Assembly (NCBI GenBank): GCA_016717855.1
Contig: JADKEV010000003.1
Span: 124,001 to 188,000, forward strand
DNA length: 64,000 nucleotides
Source: Betaproteobacteria bacterium
GTDB taxonomy: Bacteria > Pseudomonadota > Gammaproteobacteria > Burkholderiales > Casimicrobiaceae
Direction: 5' to 3'
Part shown: positions 25,573 through 33,162 of the stretch, piece by piece
Layout of the letters: the number at the start of each line of letters is the position of its first letter
Position numbering within the stretch: position 1 is the stretch's first letter
Notes under the pieces: model-generated
Told to the model about the DNA's origin: nothing
Database searches by the model: none
Seen by the model: only the letters and a program-made list of their open reading frames with translations
Translations under genes and position numbers: made by a program

Positions 25573-26207
25573 CAGGCAACCGCTTTCGCGCGGTACTCAC
25601 AGAGATCCGCGATCAGGCAGTCGCCGCAGCGCGGCTTCCTTGCCTGGCACACGTAGCGCCCATGCAGGATCAGCCAGTGGTGCGCATGCAGCTTGAACGC
25701 GTCCGGCACGAACTTGTTCAGCCTGGTCTCGACTGCCAGCACATCCTTGCCCTTGGCGAGCCCGGTCCGGTTGGCGACCCGGAACAGGTGGGTGTCGACG
25801 GCGATGGTCGGCTGGCCGAACGCGATGTTGAGGACCACGTTGGCGGTCTTGCGCCCGACTCCCGGCAGCGCCTCGAGCGCGGCGCGATCGGCCGGCACCA
25901 CGCCGCCGTGCCGTTCCAGCAGCAGGCGGCACATGCCGATGATGTTCTTTGCCTTGGCGCGAAAGAGGCCGATGGTCTGGATGTAGGGGATCAATCCCGC
26001 TTCCCCCAGCGCGAGGAGGGCCTTTGCCGTAGCGGCATGGGCGAACAGCTTGCGCGTCGCCGCGTTGACGCCCTTGTCGGTGGCCTGCGCCGACAGTATG
26101 ACCGCGACCAGCAGCTCGAACGGCGTCCGGTACTCGAGTTCGCCCTTCGGCTCCGGGTTGGCGGCGCGGAAGCGCTCGAAGATCTGCCGGCGCTTGTCCG
26201 GATTCAT
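25572..26207 (-). CDS. nth: Endonuclease III (DNA glycosylase/AP lyase)
   Basis: A 211-residue base-excision-repair enzyme acting on oxidised pyrimidines. The helix-hairpin-helix with catalytic lysine K120 (LPGVGRKTANVVLN), the catalytic aspartate D138 (TIAVDTHLFRV) and the [4Fe-4S] cysteines C187, C194, C197 and C203 are at the same numbers as in E. coli Nth. It overlaps the upstream rnfB homologue by four bases (ATGA) and the downstream FIST gene by one. Confidence 0.97.
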   Translation of the reverse strand: MNPDKRRQIFERFRAANPEPKGELEYRTPFELLVAVILSAQATDKGVNAATRKLFAHAATAKALLALGEAGLIPYIQTIGLFRAKAKNIIGMCRLLLERHGGVVPADRAALEALPGVGRKTANVVLNIAFGQPTIAVDTHLFRVANRTGLAKGKDVLAVETRLNKFVPDAFKLHAHHWLILHGRYVCQARKPRCGDCLIADLCEYRAKAVA

Positions 26208-26866
26208 GGCGAACCCGCGCGCTCGCGCCGGGCCTGCGCGCGCGCCTGCGCGGCGGCGATCGCGATCCGCTTGTGTTCCGGCGTGCCGATCGCGGGCGCC
26301 GCGGACGGAGCCGGCGCTGCCGCTTCCGGGCGCCGAGAGCCCTTCTTCCGCGCGTGCGCCTCCGCTGCCAACCGCGCCAGCCGCGCCAGGCGAGCCTGGT
26401 ACCGCGTCCGCGCGTGGTCTGCGGCCGCGCGCGGACGGGTGATTGCCGGATGGGATCGCGGCACCGGAACCAGGGCGATGCAATCGACGGGGCAGGGCGC
26501 GACGCACAACTCGCAGCCGGTGCACTCTGACGCGATCACCGTGTGCATAACCTTTGCCGCGCCGGCGATGGCGTCGACCGGGCACTTCTGGATGCATATG
26601 GTGCAGCCGATGCAGCGCGCCTCGTCGATCACCGCAAGCACGCGCGGCCGGTGCGCGCCATGCGCCGGATTCAACGGCGCGTAGGGCAGGCCCGCGAGCG
26701 CGGCGAGCGCGCGGATGCCTTCGTCGCCGCCCGGCGGGCACTGGTTGATGCCGGCCGCCCCGCGTGCGATCGCTTCGGCGTAAGGCAGGCAGCCGGCGTA
26801 GCCGCACTGCGCGCATTGCGTCTGCGGCAGCAGCGCATCGATGGCGACGGGATCGAGGGTAGGCAT
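26204..26866 (-). CDS. rsxB: Orphan RnfB/RsxB-like iron-sulfur protein
   Basis: A 220-residue protein with the RnfB cluster region: C18, C21, C26 and C43 (QCAQCGYAGCLPYA), then a two-cluster ferredoxin domain (ARCIGCTICIQKCPVDAI and CTGCELCVAPCPVDCI). The N-terminal membrane helix of full RnfB is absent. After about residue 150 the tail is Arg- and Ala-rich and not conserved. Other rnf/rsx genes (A, C, D, G, E) are not nearby, so it is not part of a full Rnf complex here. The overlap with nth, itself an iron-sulfur enzyme, is common in betaproteobacteria and suggests a shared redox link. Confidence 0.85.
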   Translation of the reverse strand: MPTLDPVAIDALLPQTQCAQCGYAGCLPYAEAIARGAAGINQCPPGGDEGIRALAALAGLPYAPLNPAHGAHRPRVLAVIDEARCIGCTICIQKCPVDAIAGAAKVMHTVIASECTGCELCVAPCPVDCIALVPVPRSHPAITRPRAAADHARTRYQARLARLARLAAEAHARKKGSRRPEAAAPAPSAAPAIGTPEHKRIAIAAAQARAQARRERAGSP

Positions 26867-26985
26867 GGCAGTTGCGATTGAGTCCGCGCCTATTCTAATC
26901 GACCATGGCGCATTTGGAAGTCGCGCGCGGCGGGCGGCAGGGCGCGTTCCGCGCGTGGCGCCACGCCCTTTGCTACACTCACGCG

Positions 26986-27618
26986 ATGAGCGAGCAACGA
27001 CTCCCGGATCGCATTCACGCGGATTGGCGGACGGCGGGCCGTTCGTGGCCGGCGCAACTCTGCCGCGCCATCCTGCACGCGATGGGCTGGCGGGTGATCA
27101 TGGATCTGCCGCGCGTGGACAAGGTCGTGATCGTGTTCTACCCGCACACCTCCAACTGGGATTTTGTCATTGGCCTGCTCGCGAAATTCGGGATCGGCGT
27201 GCCGGTGACCTGGGCCGGCAAGGACAACCTGTTCCGCTGGCCGCTGCGGGGATTCTGGGCGCGGCTGGGTGGCATTCCCGTGAATCGCCGCGAGCACACG
27301 GGATTCGTCGCGCAGATGACCGCCGAGTTTGCGCGGCGCAAGTCGATGATGCTGGCGATCGCTCCGGAAGGCACGCGGCGGCGGACCGAATACTGGAAGT
27401 CGGGCGCCTATCGCGTCGCGCTCGCGGCCGGCGTGCCGCTCGGGCTTGCCTTCATCGACTTCCGGACCCGGGAAGTTGGTGTCGGCGGACTGCTGTATCT
27501 TTCCGGCGATGCGGAAGCCGATTTTTCGAAACTGCGGGCGTTCTATTCGGGCAAGACCGCGCGGCATCCCGCGCAGGCCGGGCCTGTCGCGCTGAAGCCG
27601 GATCCCACCGGAACCTGA
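26986..27618 (+). CDS. PlsC-like 1-acyl-glycerol-3-phosphate acyltransferase family protein
   Basis: A 210-residue acyltransferase. The catalytic H-x4-D motif is H54-TSNW-D59 (FYPHTSNWDF) and the phosphate-binding motif is APEGTRRR, as in the LPLAT superfamily. The acceptor could be lysophosphatidic acid or another lysolipid. No transmembrane helix is obvious beyond a hydrophobic stretch at about 46-52. ATG at 26986 is chosen for homology; an upstream in-frame start would add 27 unlike residues. Convergent with the next minus-strand operon. Confidence 0.83.
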   Translation: MSEQRLPDRIHADWRTAGRSWPAQLCRAILHAMGWRVIMDLPRVDKVVIVFYPHTSNWDFVIGLLAKFGIGVPVTWAGKDNLFRWPLRGFWARLGGIPVNRREHTGFVAQMTAEFARRKSMMLAIAPEGTRRRTEYWKSGAYRVALAAGVPLGLAFIDFRTREVGVGGLLYLSGDAEADFSKLRAFYSGKTARHPAQAGPVALKPDPTGT

Positions 27619-27724
27619 AGACCCGCAAGGACTGCGGCGATCACCGCCGCCATTCGCACGAAACGGGGCGCGGGAGCACAGCGGCGCCGCCGGGCGGCAG
27701 CGCTTCCGGCGATGACGATCCGCG

Positions 27725-28885
27725 TCACTTGGCCGGCGGGGCCGGCGGCATCGGGGTCGCGGGCGGCGCCGGTGGCAGCGGAGTTTCCTTGATCCGATAC
27801 CCGGCGGGCACGGCAAACAGTTCCGGCGCCTGCGTGGCGCGGCGGATGTTGTTCAGCCGGTAGATCGTCTCGCCGCTGCGCGGATCGCTATGCCGGCTGT
27901 AGACCACCGTCTGGAGCTCCGGCGAGAACCACTTCTCCGATATGACCTGGATCGGCTTGTCGTTGCCGATCTCGCCGGCCGCGATCGTGGCGATGGTCTG
28001 TGTTCCTTCCGCCTTCACGCCGGCCACGTCCTTGACCCCGAGCGAAGTCGTGACCCCCTTCTGCTTCCCGGCGCGCAGCGACATCAGGCTGTTGACGTCC
28101 AGGGGCAGGCCCGCGATCGCGACCGCGCTCTCGCCTTCGTGTGCACGGACGACGCTTACGTGCATCTCCCTGTTTTCCTCGACGCTCTTCTTGCCGTCGC
28201 CGCGCACGACCTCCTTGCGGTGGATGATGATCTGGCGCCCCGGCTCGTTGATGATCTGCGTCTCGCCATCAGCGCCCTTGCGGATGATCTGCATCTCGCC
28301 GCCGGGTCCCTGGGTGATGATCTGCTTTTCTCCGTCGACGGACTTGCGGATCACATTCGCCTTGCCGAGTTTCGCCAGCTCATGCCATTTCAACAGATCC
28401 GCCCGCTCCGGCAGGCCGCCGAAGGCCGGCAGCACGGTGGCGGTCTTCTTCTCGGCGTTCAGGATCGTGCGCTTGCCCGAGACCGGATCGTTGATGAACA
28501 CATTGGACCCAGGCGCCGTTTGCTCCTGCCGCGTGCGGCCCAGCGCGTCGCGGTAGAGCAGCGTCGCCGACTTGCGCGAAATGCGGTTGCCGTCAGCCAG
28601 CAACTGCGTGGTCTCGGTGACGGCTTCCGCCGAGTAGGGCGCGTCCCGGACGACCTTGCCGCCGTCGCCCATTTCCATCGCCATGAAGCGCGACATGTCC
28701 ATGTTGCCCAGCATTTCCGGAACGCCGAGGAACGATAAGGCGCGCGCGCCAGGCGCGGCGCCGGAAGCGTCGGCGATGATGAAGTCTGCTGCGGTGAAGA
28801 CCGCGGGTTCGCCCGCATGGGCGCTCCCGGCACAGCAGAGGGCGCTGGCGATGGCCAGGGCGAGAGCATGGCGTGGGGTGTTCAT
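27725..28885 (-). CDS. Exported protein of unknown function with 11-residue repeats
   Basis: I do not recognise this 386-residue protein. Signal peptide at about 1-25 (LALAIASALCCAGSAHA). Residues 178-220 hold three to four tandem 11-residue repeats of the form I-I-x-x-G-x-x-G-E-x-Q (IITQGPGGEMQ, IIRKGADGETQ). The rest has regular beta-type segments such as RTILNAEKKTATVLPAF and a C-terminal Pro/Ala tail. The start at 28885 leaves a 35-base gap after the anti-sigma gene, so it is the third gene of the sigma/anti-sigma operon. It may be the effector or signal sensor of that system; this is inference from position. Confidence 0.65.
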   Translation of the reverse strand: MNTPRHALALAIASALCCAGSAHAGEPAVFTAADFIIADASGAAPGARALSFLGVPEMLGNMDMSRFMAMEMGDGGKVVRDAPYSAEAVTETTQLLADGNRISRKSATLLYRDALGRTRQEQTAPGSNVFINDPVSGKRTILNAEKKTATVLPAFGGLPERADLLKWHELAKLGKANVIRKSVDGEKQIITQGPGGEMQIIRKGADGETQIINEPGRQIIIHRKEVVRGDGKKSVEENREMHVSVVRAHEGESAVAIAGLPLDVNSLMSLRAGKQKGVTTSLGVKDVAGVKAEGTQTIATIAAGEIGNDKPIQVISEKWFSPELQTVVYSRHSDPRSGETIYRLNNIRRATQAPELFAVPAGYRIKETPLPPAPPATPMPPAPPAK

Positions 28886-28920
28886 GTTGGTGTCCTCGGG
28901 GTTGAAGAAGAGTGCGGGGT

Positions 28921-29493
28921 TCAGCGGCCGGCGTCGTCGACGAAGCGGACGGCGAGCACGCTGCCGTTGGGTCCCACCAGGAACTCGGCGTCGATCGGTT
29001 CCGCCGCGCGCATCGGCGACACCGGCAGGCCGAATTCGGCTAGGGTGGCGCGCGGCAGCGTCGCCGCGACCACCTCGCTGCGCATGCCGGCGGGAAAGTC
29101 GTCGAATGCGGCCAGCGCCAGGAACGGCGTGGCGGTTTCGCCGGACGGCAGGCCGGCGGACCCGGCGCCGGCAGTCGCTTGCAGGTCTGCCCGGTCGGGG
29201 GCCACAGCCGGGTTGGTCAGCACCATCCAGCTGCACAATCCCATCGCGGCGGCGACCGACACGGGCCAGGCGCACCAGGCGGCCCAGCGTTCGGTCAGCG
29301 AAGGCTCGCGGCGCGCCGGGCGCATGACGGCAGCCGGAGCGGGCCGGGCCACCTGCGGGCCGGCGGCGAACAGCCGTGCGCGCAATGCCGCCTCCAGCGC
29401 CGGCGGCGGCTGCAATGTCGCCACCGCGGCGCTCAGGCGTGCCATCCTGGCGCGCAACGCAGGCGGGAGGTCGTCTTCGGGAATCATGTTCAT
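28921..29493 (-). CDS. Probable membrane anti-sigma factor
   Basis: A 190-residue protein with a single hydrophobic segment near residues 75-92 (WPVSVAAAMGLCSWMVL), a cytoplasmic N-terminal part (PPALRARMARLSAAV) and a periplasmic C-terminal part. Its start overlaps the ECF sigma gene stop by four bases (ATGA), the classical arrangement of a sigma factor and its cognate anti-sigma. No zinc-binding HxxxCxxC motif is visible, so it is not a ZAS-type anti-sigma. The role is inferred from position and topology. Confidence 0.68.
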   Translation of the reverse strand: MNMIPEDDLPPALRARMARLSAAVATLQPPPALEAALRARLFAAGPQVARPAPAAVMRPARREPSLTERWAAWCAWPVSVAAAMGLCSWMVLTNPAVAPDRADLQATAGAGSAGLPSGETATPFLALAAFDDFPAGMRSEVVAATLPRATLAEFGLPVSPMRAAEPIDAEFLVGPNGSVLAVRFVDDAGR

Positions 29494-30095
29494 GTTCTGG
29501 CCTTTGCGGTCAATGCGGCGGCGAGGAGCGCGCGGGCGCGGCTCAATCGGGAGCGGATGGTGCCGATCTCGCAGCCGCAGATCGCCGCGGCGTCGGCATA
29601 GGAATGTTCCTGCAGATCGACGAGCACCAGCGCATCGCGGAAGTGGGATGGCAGGCGCCGTATCAGCCGGTGCAACTCCCGGGTGGCCTCATTGTCGAGC
29701 AGGACGTGCAGCGGATCGGAGCGCGGATCGGGGTCGCCCGCGAGCGACTCGGGCAGCAGGCCATTCTCGTCCAGGAAATCGGTGGGCGTCTCGGCGTGCC
29801 GCGCGGACAATTGGCGGCGCACCAGGTTGCGGGCCACGCCGAGCAGCCAGGGCCGCAGCTCGCCGCGCGCGGCGTCGAAATCGTTGCCGCGCAAGTGCAG
29901 GTGGATGAACGTCTCCTGCGCGACTTCGGCGGCGATCGCCGTGGTGCCGGACCAGAGGTACGCAAACCGGTACACGGAGGCGCTGTGTCGCCGGTACAGC
30001 GCGGTGAACGCATGCTCGTCGCCGGCCAGCGACGCCGCCAGCAGGGCGGCGTCGTGTTGCTGCGGGGCGGGGGAGGTGTCGGCGTACGGCATCAT
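29490..30095 (-). CDS. ECF-family RNA polymerase sigma factor
   Basis: A 201-residue sigma-70 family factor. Region 2 is at about 22-90 (AFTALYRRHSASVYRFAYL and AQETFIHLHLRG, then WLLGVARNLVRRQL). Region 4 is at about 135-190 (LPSHFRDALVLVDLQEHSYA and CGCEIGTIRSRLSRARALL). A linker of about 40 residues lacks region 3, as in ECF factors. It heads a three-gene operon with the anti-sigma factor and an exported protein. Two ATG codons, 30095 and 30092, are adjacent; I use the first. Regulon unknown. Confidence 0.9.
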   Translation of the reverse strand: MMPYADTSPAPQQHDAALLAASLAGDEHAFTALYRRHSASVYRFAYLWSGTTAIAAEVAQETFIHLHLRGNDFDAARGELRPWLLGVARNLVRRQLSARHAETPTDFLDENGLLPESLAGDPDPRSDPLHVLLDNEATRELHRLIRRLPSHFRDALVLVDLQEHSYADAAAICGCEIGTIRSRLSRARALLAAALTAKART

Positions 30096-30236
30096 GGTGA
30101 GGGCGATTTGAGCATATTCGCCGTCGCGCCCGCAAAAGTTCCCGCGATCTTTCGCGGAGAGGGCGGCGTTGTTTCTGCGCTACAATGGGCCGCGCTCCAA
30201 ACTCCTCCTGCACTCCTTCCTGCCGCCCGACTCCGC

Positions 30237-31247
30237 ATGAACGCCCGGCATAGCCAGCATGACCACGCCAGTCATGACGAGCGGCTGCACCGCTCGGCGT
30301 CCGGGCACGCCCATGCGCATCACGTGCCCGCGGGCACCGGCGTGCGGCGCGCGATGACCTGGGCTCTGATCCTTACCGCGGGTTTTGCGCTGGTCGAGGC
30401 GGCCGGAGGCTGGTGGTCGGGATCGCTCGCGCTGCTTTCCGACGCCGGCCACATGATCACCGACGCGCTCGCGCTGGGGCTCGCGCTGTTCGCCCAGACG
30501 GTGGCCCTGCGCCCGCCGTCGGAGCGCAACAGCTTCGGCTACGCCCGCGCCGAGGTGCTGGGCGCTTTCGTCAACGCGGTCTTCATGCTGCTGGTCGTCG
30601 CCCTGATCGTCATCGAGGCGGTGCAGCGGCTGTTGCATCCGGCCCCGGTCGCGGGCGGCATGGTCATGGGCATCGCCGCCGCCGGGCTCGCGGTCAACCT
30701 GGTGGTCGCCTGGCTGCTGCGTCAGCACCACGACAACCTGAACAGCCGCGCGGCTTACCTGCACGTGCTCGGCGACATGCTGGGGTCGGTCGCGGCGCTG
30801 GCGGCCGGCGCGATCATCTGGTGGACGGGCTGGCTGCCCGCCGATCCGCTGCTCTCGCTGGTCGTGTCGGCGCTGATCCTGACATCGACCTGGAACCTGC
30901 TCAAGCAATCGGTCAACGTGCTGATGGAGGGCGTGCCCGTGCACTTGTCCTTTCCGGGCATCGGCCAGGCGCTGGCCGGAATTCCCGGCGTCGAGAACGT
31001 GCACGATCTGCATGTCTGGCACATGTCGGCCGAGCGCGTCGCTTTGTCGGCACATGTGCTGATCGACGATCCGGCGCACTGGCCGGCGGTGCTCGCCGCG
31101 GGCAAGAAGGTCCTGCGCGAGCAGTTCGCGATCGAGCACGTCACGCTGCAGCCCGGCTGGCTGGAGCCCGGCGGCAAGCCCGCCGGGCGCGTGATCCGGC
31201 TGGCGGAGCGCAACGCCGGGCGCGAAGCGGGAAGCGAGTCGCCATGA
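30237..31247 (+). CDS. Cation diffusion facilitator metal exporter
   Basis: A 336-residue CDF transporter (CzcD/ZitB type) exporting Zn, Co or Cd in exchange for protons. The N-terminal 30 residues are His-rich (HSQHDHASHDE, HAHAHH). Six transmembrane helices follow, with HxxxD metal sites in helix 2 (GHMITDAL, H72 and D76) and helix 5 (HVLGDMLGSV). The C-terminal cytoplasmic domain has the metal-binding VHDLHVWHMS. It is divergent from the ECF sigma operon and overlaps the crcB start by four bases. Confidence 0.92.
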   Translation: MNARHSQHDHASHDERLHRSASGHAHAHHVPAGTGVRRAMTWALILTAGFALVEAAGGWWSGSLALLSDAGHMITDALALGLALFAQTVALRPPSERNSFGYARAEVLGAFVNAVFMLLVVALIVIEAVQRLLHPAPVAGGMVMGIAAAGLAVNLVVAWLLRQHHDNLNSRAAYLHVLGDMLGSVAALAAGAIIWWTGWLPADPLLSLVVSALILTSTWNLLKQSVNVLMEGVPVHLSFPGIGQALAGIPGVENVHDLHVWHMSAERVALSAHVLIDDPAHWPAVLAAGKKVLREQFAIEHVTLQPGWLEPGGKPAGRVIRLAERNAGREAGSESP

Positions 31248-31624
31248 TCGGCCATCTGGCGATGATCGCCGCCGGCGCGACGCTGGGGGCGTGGCTGCGC
31301 TGGGGCCTTTCCGTGTGGCTCAATCCGCGCCTGCCGCACCTGCCCCTGGGCACGCTCGCCGCCAATCTGGTCGGCGGGTATCTCGTCGGGCTCGCCGTTG
31401 CCTACTTTGCCGCCAATCACGCGCTCTCTCCCGAATGGCGGCTGCTGGTCATCACCGGATTCCTGGGCGGCCTGACCACGTTTTCGACCTTTTCCGTCGA
31501 GGTTGTGCAGCTGCTGCAGGCCGACCGGCTCGCGGCGGCCGCGCTGCTCGCTCTGGTACACTTGGCCGGATCACTGTTGTTGACCGCGCTGGGCTTTGCC
31601 ACCTATCGCGCAATTGCCGGATAG
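31244..31624 (+). CDS. crcB: Fluoride channel CrcB/Fluc
   Basis: A 126-residue, four-helix membrane protein that exports fluoride as a dual-topology dimer. Characteristic segments are AAGATLGAWLRWG, LGTLAANLVGGYLVG with the conserved asparagine, and TGFLGGLTTFSTFSVEVV. It overlaps the CDF gene stop by four bases (ATGA). No fluoride-riboswitch-like sequence was recognised, and the gene is internal to an operon. Confidence 0.94.
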   Translation: MIGHLAMIAAGATLGAWLRWGLSVWLNPRLPHLPLGTLAANLVGGYLVGLAVAYFAANHALSPEWRLLVITGFLGGLTTFSTFSVEVVQLLQADRLAAAALLALVHLAGSLLLTALGFATYRAIAG

Positions 31625-31675
31625 CCCGGCCCGGACCGTTCAAACCCACCTTCCCAATTCGATCGAGGAACACCC

Positions 31676-32650
31676 ATGTCATTTGCCATCCGCATCCATC
31701 AAACCGGCGGTCCCGAGGTCATGCAATGGGAAGAAGTCGCCGTCGGCGATCCCGGCCCGGGCGAAGTCCGGCTGCGCAGCACCGCGATCGGCGTCAACTT
31801 CATCGACACCTACCATCGCAGCGGACTCTATCCGCTGCCGATGCCGGCAGTGCTCGGTCGCGAGGCCGCGGGACTGGTGGACGCCGTCGGCCCCGGCGTG
31901 ACGGAGTTCGCGCCGGGCGATCGCGTCACCTATTGCACCGGTTCGCTCGGATCGTATTCGGAAATGCGCATCGCGCCCATCGAGCGCCTGATCAAGCTGC
32001 CCGACGGCATCACCGATGCGCAGGCCGCCTCGATGATGCTCAAGGGCCTCACCGTCCAGTACCTGTTCCGGCGCACCTATCCGCTCAAGGCCGGCGACAC
32101 CATCCTGTTCCAGGCCGCCGCCGGCGGCGTCGGGCTGATCGCCTGCCAGTGGGCCAAGGCGCTGGGCGTGACCATGATCGGCACCGTCGGCTCCGACGAG
32201 AAGGCGGAGCTCGCCAAGGCGCACGGCTGCGCGCACACCATCGTCTACACGCGCGAGAACTTCACCGAACGCACCCGCGAACTGACGGGCGGCAAGGGCG
32301 TCCCGGTGGTCTACGATGGCGTGGGCAAGGACACGTTCCTGGGTTCGCTGGACTGCCTGTCGAAGTTCGGCCTGATGGTGAATTATGGCAACGCGTCGGG
32401 GCCGGTGGGGATCGCCAACACGGGAATCCTGGCCGCCAAGGGCTCGCTCTACGTGACCCGTCCGACGCTGGATTCATATGCCGCGAGCCGCGCCGAACTG
32501 CTGGCGATGGCCGACGACTTGTTCAAGCTGGTGCTGGCCGGCAAGATCAAGGTCGAGCCCTCGAAGATCTTCGCCCTCAAGGACGCTGCCGAAGCGCACC
32601 GCGAGCTGGAATCGCGCCGCACGACGGGGTCGGTGATCCTGGTGCCATGA
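31676..32650 (+). CDS. qorA: NADPH:quinone oxidoreductase (zeta-crystallin type)
   Basis: A 324-residue medium-chain reductase without the structural zinc cysteines. N-terminal IRIHQTGGPEVMQWEEV, VNFIDTYHRSGLYPLPMP and the nucleotide-binding AAAGGVGLIACQWAKALG match QorA. It reduces quinones with NADPH. Good ribosome-binding site GAGGAA before ATG 31676. The next gene overlaps its stop by four bases. Confidence 0.9.
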   Translation: MSFAIRIHQTGGPEVMQWEEVAVGDPGPGEVRLRSTAIGVNFIDTYHRSGLYPLPMPAVLGREAAGLVDAVGPGVTEFAPGDRVTYCTGSLGSYSEMRIAPIERLIKLPDGITDAQAASMMLKGLTVQYLFRRTYPLKAGDTILFQAAAGGVGLIACQWAKALGVTMIGTVGSDEKAELAKAHGCAHTIVYTRENFTERTRELTGGKGVPVVYDGVGKDTFLGSLDCLSKFGLMVNYGNASGPVGIANTGILAAKGSLYVTRPTLDSYAASRAELLAMADDLFKLVLAGKIKVEPSKIFALKDAAEAHRELESRRTTGSVILVP

Positions 32651-33123
32651 TCGTCTTCGACCTTGCGTGCGAGTCCGGCCATCGCTTCGAAGGCTGGTTC
32701 GGCTCGACCGGGGATTTCGAAGCGCAGCGCGGGCGCGGCATGCTCGAGTGCCCGGTCTGCGGCATACAGGCGGTGTCGAAGTTGCTGTCGGCGCCACGGC
32801 TGAACCTTGTTTCCACGGGGATGGCCGATCCGGGCGCCGAGGCGGGGGCCAAGGCCGCAACGGTCCCCGACGAAACGGGAACGCGCGCGCGGATGGTGGC
32901 GGCCCGGACCGCCTTCTACCAGCAGCTGCGGCAAATGCTCGATCGTTCGGACGATGTGGGCGAACGCTTTGCCGAGGAAGCGCGCCGCATTCACTACAAG
33001 GAAACGCCGGAGCGGCAGATCCACGGCGTGGCGACGCGCGAAGAGACCGCCGAGTTGATCGAGGAAGGGGTCGCGGTGCTGCCGCTGCCTTTCACGATCA
33101 AACGCAAGGGCGAGTTGAACTAG
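32647..33123 (+). CDS. DUF1178 family protein
   Basis: A 158-residue cytoplasmic protein. The N-terminus MIVFDLACESGHRFEGWF followed by a CPVCG knuckle is the signature of DUF1178, a family of unknown function common in alpha- and betaproteobacteria. The C-terminal half has FAEEARRIHYKETPERQIHG. It overlaps qorA by four bases, a frequent association. Confidence 0.9.
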   Translation: MIVFDLACESGHRFEGWFGSTGDFEAQRGRGMLECPVCGIQAVSKLLSAPRLNLVSTGMADPGAEAGAKAATVPDETGTRARMVAARTAFYQQLRQMLDRSDDVGERFAEEARRIHYKETPERQIHGVATREETAELIEEGVAVLPLPFTIKRKGELN

Positions 33124-33162
33124 CGTAGCCCCCGCAGCTACCGCAACGCGCTCGCGGCGCGA

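Noticed and set aside
31190..31244. Fluoride riboswitch before crcB
   Set aside because: crcB overlaps the CDF gene and there is no leader; no fluoride-riboswitch-like pseudoknot sequence was recognised.
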